From Burkholderiales bacterium (GTDB taxonomy: Bacteria; Pseudomonadota; Gammaproteobacteria; Burkholderiales; SG8-41): a DNA stretch of 64,000 bases. Each line of letters starts with the position of its first letter. The stretch's first letter is position 1. The stretch is taken from NCBI GenBank assembly GCA_036262035.1, contig DATAJS010000031.1:62001-126000 (forward strand). Direction: 5' to 3'. Positions 26,401 through 35,400 of this stretch are shown here, one piece after another. The notes under the pieces were generated by a model that saw only the letters and a list, made by a program, of their open reading frames with translations, did not search any database and was not told the origin of the DNA. The position numbers and the translations under genes are program-made.

Positions 26401-29400
26401 CCGATCGACAGCGTGCCGAGGGTGTGCGTGACGCCGCCGCCGGCGGTGACTCGATCCGACTCGATGCTCACGTTGCCCGCGACGGTCGTGTTGTTGCCGA
26501 AGGCGATGCCGGTATCGCCCGCAAGCTGGAGCGCCGTGCCGTCGTTGAGCGTAAGCGTTCCGAGACCGAGCGCACCGGCGTTGCCCTGTCCGCGCAGCGT
26601 GCCTGCCGCCAGCGTGGTGCCGCCGTCGTAAGTGTTCGCGCCGGTGAGCGCCAGCGTACCGGTGCCGGTCTTGGTGAAGCCGAGCGTACCGGCGCCGTCG
26701 CTGATCACGCCGGAAAGCGTGAGGCTGTCGGTGCCGTCGGCGGTGATCGTCGTGTTGGCGTTACTGAGCAGAACGTTGCCCGCCAGCGATGCCGTGCCGG
26801 TGCCGACCAGCACGCCGCCGTTGTTGAGCGTGACCGATTCGCCGCCGACCGCTGCGTTCGAGATCCTGAGGGTCGCCGGACCGTTGATCGTCGTGCCGCC
26901 GACGGTCGAGCCCAGCGCGTTGTTGTTCGCCGCGACGAGAACGCCGCCGTTCACCGTGAGCGCGCCGTCGAACGTGTTGTTGCCCGTCAGCACCAGCGCA
27001 TTCGCGCCGTTCTTGGTGAGGCCGCTCGTCGAGTTTCCGGAGACGACGCCGCGAAGCGTCACGGTATTGCCGTTGGTGTTGACGATGCTGCTGCTCGCGA
27101 GTTGGACGCCGCGGGTCGCGGCCGAGTCCATCGCACCGTCGGCGCGCAGCGTGCCGCCGTTCAGGATCAGGGTGTTCGTCGACGTCGCGTCGCCCAGCGC
27201 CGCGCTCGAGCTCGCGGCGAGGATGCCGCCGGTGATCGTCGTGGTGCCGCCGTAGGTGTTGACGCCTTCGAGCGCGAGCGTGCCCGCGCCGACTTTGGCG
27301 ATGCCGAACGTGCCGACACCGTCGCCGATCACGCCGGTGATGGCGAGCGAGTTTCCGGTGTTCACCGTGATCGTGCTGTCCGCCGTCGCGAGCGTGACCG
27401 GCCCGGTCCATGTGCCGCTGCCGCTCAGCGCGTTTCCGCCGTTCAGCGTCAGCGCTTCGCCGGCGAACAAAGTTCCGCCGAGCGTGAGGTTCGCGCCGCT
27501 GTTCACCACCGTTCCGTTCGCCGTCGAGCCGAGGGCCAGGCTGTTCGACAGCAGCAGCGTGCCGGCTGCGACCGTGGTCAGGCCGTCGTACGTGTTGGCG
27601 CCGCCGAGATTGAGCGTGCCTGCGCCCGCCTTGGTGATGCCGAACGTGCCTGCGCCGTCGGCGATCGTGCCGATGATCGTGAAGGTATCGCCCGTGCCGG
27701 CCGTGATCGTGCTGTCGGCGTTGAGCGTGACGTTGCCCGACAGGAAGGCGCCGGCGCCCGTGCCGGTCAGCGCCGAGCCGCCGTTGAGCGTGAGCGCTTC
27801 ATTGCCGATTGCAACGTTCGCGATCGTCAGGTTCGCGCCGTTCGCGACCGTCGTGCCGCCTGTCGTCGAGCCGAGCGCGGAGGCGTTGGACGCGATCAGC
27901 GTCCCGGCGTTGATGTTCGTCACGCCGTCGTAAGTGTTGGCGCCAGCCAGCGCGAGCGTGCCCGTGCCCGCTTTCGTGATGCCAAAGGTTCCGGCGCCGT
28001 CGCCGATCGGTCCGGAAAGCGTGAGCGCGCCGTTGACCGTGATCGTGCTGTCGGCGGTCGCAAGCGTGATCGGACCGCTGAGCGAAGCGCCGCCGCCCTG
28101 GCCCGTCAGAGCCGTGCCGCCGTTCAGCGTCACCGCCTCGTTCCCGATCGCGGCCGCGATCGTCAGGTTCGCGCCGTTCGCGACGATCGTGCCGCCGGTC
28201 GTCGAGCCGAGCGAGGACGCGTTGTTCGCGATCAGCGTACCCGCGTTGACCGTCGTCGTGCCGTCGTAGGTGTTCGCGCCGTTCAGCGCGAGGAAGCCGG
28301 TGCCTGCCTTGACGATCCCGAAGCTGCCTGCGCCGTCGCCGATCGCGCCGGAGAGCGTGAGCAGATCCGATCCGTTGACCGTGATCGTGCTGTCGGCGGT
28401 CGCGAGCGTGACAGGACCCGCGAGCGACGCGGAGCCGACACCGGTGAGCGCGAGGCCGCCGTTCAGCGTCACGGCTTCGTTGCCGATCGCGACGACGCCG
28501 CTGATCGTGAGGTTGGCGCCGTTGGCGACCGTGGTGCCGGTTCCTGCCGTGCCGTCTGCCGCGCCGAGAGCCGTATTGTTCAGCGCGACCAGCGTGCCGC
28601 CGTTTATCGCCGTGGTGCCGGCGTAGGTATTCGCGCCGGACAGCATCAGCGTTCCCGCGCCGTTCTTGGTCAGCGTGCCGCTGCCCGTGGCGATGATGCC
28701 GCTGACGAAGGCATCGCCCGCGCCCTGGAAGGTGAGGTTCTGGTTCGTACCGGTGATCGCGTTCGCGTTGTTCAGCGTGAGGTTGCCGGCATCGGACTGT
28801 ATCGTCGACGCGCCGGTCAGCGTCACCGCGCCGCCGACCGTATTGTTGCCGGAGAGGTTGCGCAGCGCGCCGTTGCCGCCGACGCCTGTGCCGGCGATGT
28901 TCAGCGGGTTGACGATCGAGATACCGCCTTGCAGCGAGAGGGTGGCGCCGTTCGCGACCGTTGCGGTGCCGGCAGGATTGCCCAGGGCGCTGTTGCTCGC
29001 GGCGACCAGCGTGCCCGCGTTGATGCTCGTGCCGCCCTGGTAATTGTTCAGGCCGGACAGCGTCAGCGTGCCGGTGCCGTTCTTCGTCAGCGATCCGGAC
29101 GTCGTGTTGATCGCGCCGCTGATCGCGCCGTCGCCCGCGCCCTGGAACGTGAGGTCCTGGGCGCCGTTGACGGCGAACGCGTTGTTGAGCGTGAGCGTGC
29201 CGGCGTCGGACTGCAGCGTGGACGCGGCGTTGAGGGTGACGGCGCCGGTGAGCGTGTTGTTACCGGTGACGTTGCGCACCGCGCCGTTGCCGCCGACGCC
29301 GCTGCCGGCGATCGTCAGCGCGTCGGCGATCGTGATTCCGCCTTGCAGCGCGAGCGTCGCGCCGTTCGCGACCGTGGTGCCGCCGGCGCTCGTACCCAAT

Positions 29401-32400
29401 GCGCCGCTGTTGGTCGCGGTGAGCGTGCCTGCGTTGATCGTCGTCGTGCCGGTGTACGTGTTATTGCCCGAGAGGGTCAGCGCGCCCGCCCCCTCCTTGG
29501 TCAGCGTGCCCGCACCGGTCGTGATCGTGCCGCTGACGAGCGTATCGCCCGCGCCCTGGAACGTGACGTTCTGCCCCGCGCCGGTGATCGAATTCGGCGC
29601 ACTGAGCGTGAGCGTGCCGGCGTCGGTCTGAAGCGTCGACGCGCCGGTGAGCGTGACGGTGCCGGACAGCGTGTTGCTGCCGGTGAGATTGCGCACCGCG
29701 CCGTTGCCGCCGATACCGGTGCCGGCGATGCTCAGCGCGTCGGCGAGCGTGATGTTGCCCTGGAGCTCGAGCGCGGCGCCGTTCGCGACGGTGGTGCCGG
29801 CGGCAGCGGTGCCCAGCGATCCGCTGTTGGTGGCGATCACCCGGCCCGCGTTGATGGTCGTCGCGCCGGTGTAGGTGTTCGCGCCCGACAGGGTCAGCGT
29901 CCCGGTGCCGGCCTTGGTGATCCCGTTCGAGCCGTTGTTGATCACGCCGCTCACGGTGATGTCGCTCGCGCCCTGGAACGTGACCGCACTGCCGGTGACC
30001 GGACCCGTCATCGTGAGCAGGCCCGCATCGGACTGCACGATCGTGGCCGCGCCGCCCGACGAGAACGCACCGGTCAGTGTGTTGTTGCCGGAGGCATTGA
30101 GCAGAGTGCCGCCGCCGGCATTGGTGTTCAGGGCGTCGGCGATGGTGATATTGCCCTGAAGCTCGAGCGTGGCGCCGTTGTTGATCCCGGTGCCGCCGGC
30201 GCTCGTGCCGAGTGCGCCGCTGTCCGTGGCGCGCAGCGTGCCCTCCTCGATCGAAGTCATGCCGGTATACGTGTTATTGCCGGCGAGCGTCAGCGTGCCT
30301 GCCCCGAATTTTTGAAGCCCGGCGGAGCCGGTGGTGATGGTCCCATTGACGACGAAGTTGCCGGCACCACTGAACTGGAGGTCCGGACCGGCGCCGGTGA
30401 TCGAGTTCGCCGCGCTGAACGTGAGCGTGCCGGCGTCGGAAGTTATCCCGGAAGCGTCGCCCGCCGCACCGACGAGCGTCACGGTGCCGGAAACGGTGTT
30501 GTCGCCGGAGAGGTTGCGCAGGTTCGAATTGTTGCCGAGCGACACCGCATCGGCGATCGTGATCCCGCCTTGCAGCGCGAGCTGCGCTCCACTGGCGACC
30601 GTCGTGCCGCCGGTGTTCGTACCGAGCGCGCCGCTGCTCGCCGCGACGAGCGTGCCTGCGTTGATGGTCGTCGCGCCGTCGTAGGTGCTCGCCCCCGACA
30701 GCGTCAGCGTGCCGGTGCCCGCCTTGACGATGCCGAAGGTGCCTGCGCCGTCGCCGATCGCGCCCGAGAGCGTCAGCGCATCGGTGCCGTTCACCGTGAT
30801 CGTGCTGTCGGCCGTGACGAGCGTGATCGCGCCGGCCAGCGATGCGCCCGTCCCGGTCGCGGTGAGCGCATTGCCGCCGCTGAGCGTCAACGCCTCGCTG
30901 CCGATCGCGACGTTGGCGATCGAGAGGTTCGCGCCGTTCGACACGACGGTGCCGCCTGTCGTCGTGCCCAGCGCGGCTGCGTTCGCGGCGACGAGCGTGC
31001 CTGTGTTGACGTTCGTCACACCGTCGTAGGTGTTCGCGCCGGAGAGCGTCAGGGTCCCGGTTCCGGTCTTGGTAATGCCGAACGTGCCGGCGCCGTCGTC
31101 GATGATGCCGGACACCGTGAGGGTGCCGGCGCCGTCGACCTGGATTTCGGCGCTGGACGTTGAGCCCGTGACGAGGGTCGTCGCGCCGCCGAACGAAGCC
31201 GCGCCCGTGCCCCTGAGGCGGCTGCCGGTGGCGAGCGTCAGCGCCTCGCCGCCGATGGCGACGCCGGCGATGCGCAGCTCGGCGGAGGGATCGAGAACGG
31301 TGCCTCCGACGGTCGACCCGAGCGCGGTGGCGTTCGCCGCGATCAGAGCTCCGGCTGCGACCGTGGTCGTGCCGTCGTAGGTGTTGGCGCCCTCGAGCCT
31401 GAGCGTCCCCACGGGGCTGGTCTTGGTCAGCCCGCCCGGCCCGCTGATCACGCCCGCGATGGTCACGTCGTTGGCCTGCGTGGCGATGGTGCCGGTGGTG
31501 GTCAGCGTGACGCTGCGCGTCGCGGGCGAAACGAACGAGGCGTCGGCGCGCAGCGTGGCTCCCGCGCCGTTGAAGATCAGCGTGTTGGTCGCGCTGCCGT
31601 CGCCGAGCGCGTCGGTCGAATTCGCCGCGAGCGTGCCGCCGGCGATCGTGGTCGTGCCGCTGTAGGTGTTCGCACCCGACAGCACCCAGGTGCCGGCGCC
31701 GGCTTTGGTGAGCGTCCCCGTCGTCGTCGCGATGATCCCGCTGATCGCGCCGTCGCCTGCGCCCTGCAATGTCAGGTTCTGGCCCGCGCCGGTCACGGCG
31801 TTCGCGTTGTTCAGCGTGAGCGTGCCCGCGTCCGATTGGATGGTCGAAGGCGCAGCCAACGTGACCGTCCCGCCCCACGTATTGAAACCGCTCACGTTGC
31901 GCAGCGCGCCGTTGCCGCCGACGCCGGTGCCGCTGATGGTCAGCGCTTCGTTGCCGACCGTGATGTCGCCTTGCAGCTCGAGCGCGGCGCCGCTCAGCAC
32001 GGTCACTCCGCCCGCCGCCGTTCCTGCGGCCGTGTCGTTCTGCAGATTCAGAACGCCGGCGTTGACGTTCGTCGCGCCGCTGTAGCTGTTCGCGCCCGAG
32101 AGGGTGAATGTCCCGGTGCCGCTCTTGATCAGCCCGCCGGCGCCCGTGATCTGTCCGGCGAACGTCGTGCTCGTGTTGTTTTCGCCGGTGTTCAGGATGT
32201 TCGCGTTGAGCTGTACGGTCGCGCCCGCGACGCCCGAAAGCGACCCGATGACCTCGTTCGCCTGCAGCTCGAACGTCGCGCCGTTCGCCACGATGACCGC
32301 TCCACTGCGGGTCGCCGCGAGGAAGTCGGGGATCGCGTTGGAGTTGGTGACGGACAGCGTGCCGGCGTTGATGTTGGTGTCGCCGCCGTAGGTGTTGGTG

Positions 32401-35400
32401 CCGCCGAGCGCCAGCGTGCCCGTGCCGGTCTTCGTCAGTGCGCCCGTTCCCGAGATGTTTCCGTCGTAGGTGAGCGTGAACGTCGGGTCGACCTGGAAGG
32501 TTCCGCCGCCGGCGTTCAGCGTGGTGGCGCGCCCCGCGTTCAGCGTGAACGTCGCCGTCGCCTGGAGCGTGCCGCCGTCGAACGTGAGCGGCGCGACGGC
32601 ACCGAGGTTCGCATCGGCGCTGATCGAGAGCACCCCGCCGTTGATGTTCGTGCCGCCGGAATAAGTGCTCGCCCCGCCGGTGAGCGTCAGCGTGCCGGCG
32701 CCGGTCTTGGTGAGGCTGCGACTGCCCGTCTCGCCGATGTTGCCGGCGATGAGAACGCTGTCGGTGTTCCCGGTGTTGATCGTGAGGTCCTGGGAAAGCG
32801 TCACCGGCCCGGTCAGGGTCGCGGTGTTCCCCGTTTGCGTCGCCACGGACACCGTCTGCGCGGCGCCGGCGTTGAAAACGATCGAGCCCGCGGTGACGTC
32901 GAAATCGGCAAGAGTCTGCGTGGCGCCGACGTTGCCGCTGAACGTCGCGGTGCCGGTGCCTGCAGTCACGGTGAGGGTGCGGTTGTTCGCCGCGAGATCG
33001 GCGTTGATCGTCGAACCGAACGTGATGTTGTTATCCGCGGCCCCGTCGGTGTTGAAAGTGGCGCTCTGTCCGAGCGTGACCGGGCCGTTCAGGGTCACAG
33101 TGTTGCCGCCCTGATCGTTGACGATCGCGCTCGCCGCATTGAACGCGATCGATCCCGCGGTGACGTCGAGATCGGCGAGCGCCTGCGTCGTGCCGATGCT
33201 GCCGCCGAACGTCGCGGTCCCGGCGCCGGCGGTGACCGTGAGCGTTCGATTGTTTGCCGCCGCGTCGTCGGCGTTGACCGTCGAGGTGAACGTGACGTTG
33301 TTATCCGAGCCCGCCGCCTTGTCGGTGTTGACGGTGACGTTCGCGCCGAGCACCACCGGCCCGGTGAACGAAACCGTCGTGGCCGGAGCGTTGTCGTCGT
33401 TGACGTTGATCGTGGGGTCGTTGAGGTTGATCGCGCCCGCGGTCACGGCGAGGCCCGCCAGCGGCTGGGAGTTGCCGATCGCGCCGCCGAACGTCGTCGC
33501 ACCCGCGCCCGCGAGGATCGTGAGGCTGCGGTTGTTCGCAGCCGCATCGTCCGCGTTGATCGTCGACGAAAAGCTCACGTCGCCGCCGCCGGCGCTCGTA
33601 TTGATCGTGACGTCGCTCGCCAGCACGACGGGACCCGTCAGTGTGACCGCGCTCGCAGCGCCGGCGCCGCCGGCGGTGACGAGGTTCGAAGCGAGGTTGA
33701 GCGTCGTTCCGGTGAGCGCGATCGATCCGTTCGTCGTCTGCACGCCGTTCGCAACCGTCGGATTCACCGCTGCGGCGCCCACGACGGTGAACGCGTTCGC
33801 GTCGGTGAACGCGAAGTTGCCGGCAGCGGTGACGAAGCCGGTTAAATTCGTGACGTCGTTGCCGGCGTCGGTGAGCGTGACGCCCGTGCCGGCGACGAGA
33901 CCGAGCGTCGCCTCGCTGATCGTCTTCCCTGCGCCCTGGGTGATCGATCCGCCGGTTCGCAGCACGAGGCTGGTGGTGCCCGTCGGCGCGATCGCATCGG
34001 TCAGCGTGATATTGCCGGCAGCGGTCCCATCGCTGCGGCCGATGGTGAGCGCCCCGGTAGTGACCGTGTCAATCTCCGCGCTGGTGAGACCGAGCGTGCC
34101 GGCGGTGTTGGTGCCGAGGTCGATCTGGCGGCCCGCAGTCGTGGGCCGCAACGTGACGCTCGTACCGCTGATCGTGCCGCCGGCGAGCGCCATGTCGTCG
34201 GCGGTGAACGCCAGTGCGCCCGTCGTCGTAATGCCGTTCGCTGCGTTGACCGCGAGCGTTCCCGCGGTCACGAGCTCGATGTTCTTGGAACCGGCTGTGA
34301 TCGGCGCATCGGTGCCCAGCGTGATGCCGCCGGTGTTCGCGGTAGTCCCGATCGTGAGCAGGGAGCCGGCGGTGATCAGGTCGATCTCGGCATCGGAAAC
34401 CTTGAAGTCCTTGGTGGCGTCCTCGATGCCGATCGTCGCGGCATTCGTCGACGGACGCAGGACGACACTGGCGCCCGTCACGTTCGCGCCGAGGACGAGA
34501 TCCGTCCCTTGCAGCGTGACGGTGGTCGCACTGCCGTTGCCGATGGTTCCGGCAGCCGTCGTCGTCAGCGTGCCGGTCCCGTTCGCATCGCTGTCGGCGA
34601 TGATGTCGATCGCGCCGTTCGTCGTGCCGCCGGCGGCGGCGCCCAGCGAAATATTGCCGGCCGAGTTGAGCGTAACGCCCGTGCCGCCCGCAAGCGTCGC
34701 CCCGGCGTTCACGGTCATGTCTCCGTTGGTGCTGATCGAGAGCGCGCCCGCGCCCGCGTCGACGGCGCCGGTAACGGTGAGGGAGTTGACGTCGAGGACC
34801 GAGAAGCCGACGCCGCTCGAAGCGCCAAGACTGGTAAACGCGTTGTTCTGCGTGAGACTGACCGGCCCCGTAGCGTTCGCGGTCAGCGTCGTTGCGGTGA
34901 TGATGCCGCCGCTCTGAGTGATGCCGCCCGTGCCGCCCGTGAGCGCGACGCTCGTGCCGGCAGTGACGTTCGCTCCGAGCCCGACCGAGCCCGAGCCACC
35001 GTTGGTGGTGATCGTGACCGAGCCGCCCGCGCTCACAGGAGCGTTGATCGCGACGTTGCCCGCAGCGGCCGGCGCCGCCGCTCCGGGATCCCTCGCGCTC
35101 ATGGTGAGAGAGCCCGCAGTCAGGTTGATCGAGTCGCCGATCGTCACGCTGTTGCCGGCACGCAGCGCAAGATCGCCGGCCGCCTTTACGATCGCACCGC
35201 CGGCCTGCACGGCGATGTTGTTCTCGGCCTGCAAGCTGACGGCGCCCGCGATCGCGCCGACTGCGGTCCCGCTGATGCTGAGCGTCTCGCCTGGCCGATC
35301 GGTGAACGCGACCGTGCCGTCGGCGGCTTCGAGGTCGTCGGTGCCCACGGCAACGATGTTGATGTTCGTGGGGTCGAGCAGCAGCGTGCCCGATCCGCCG

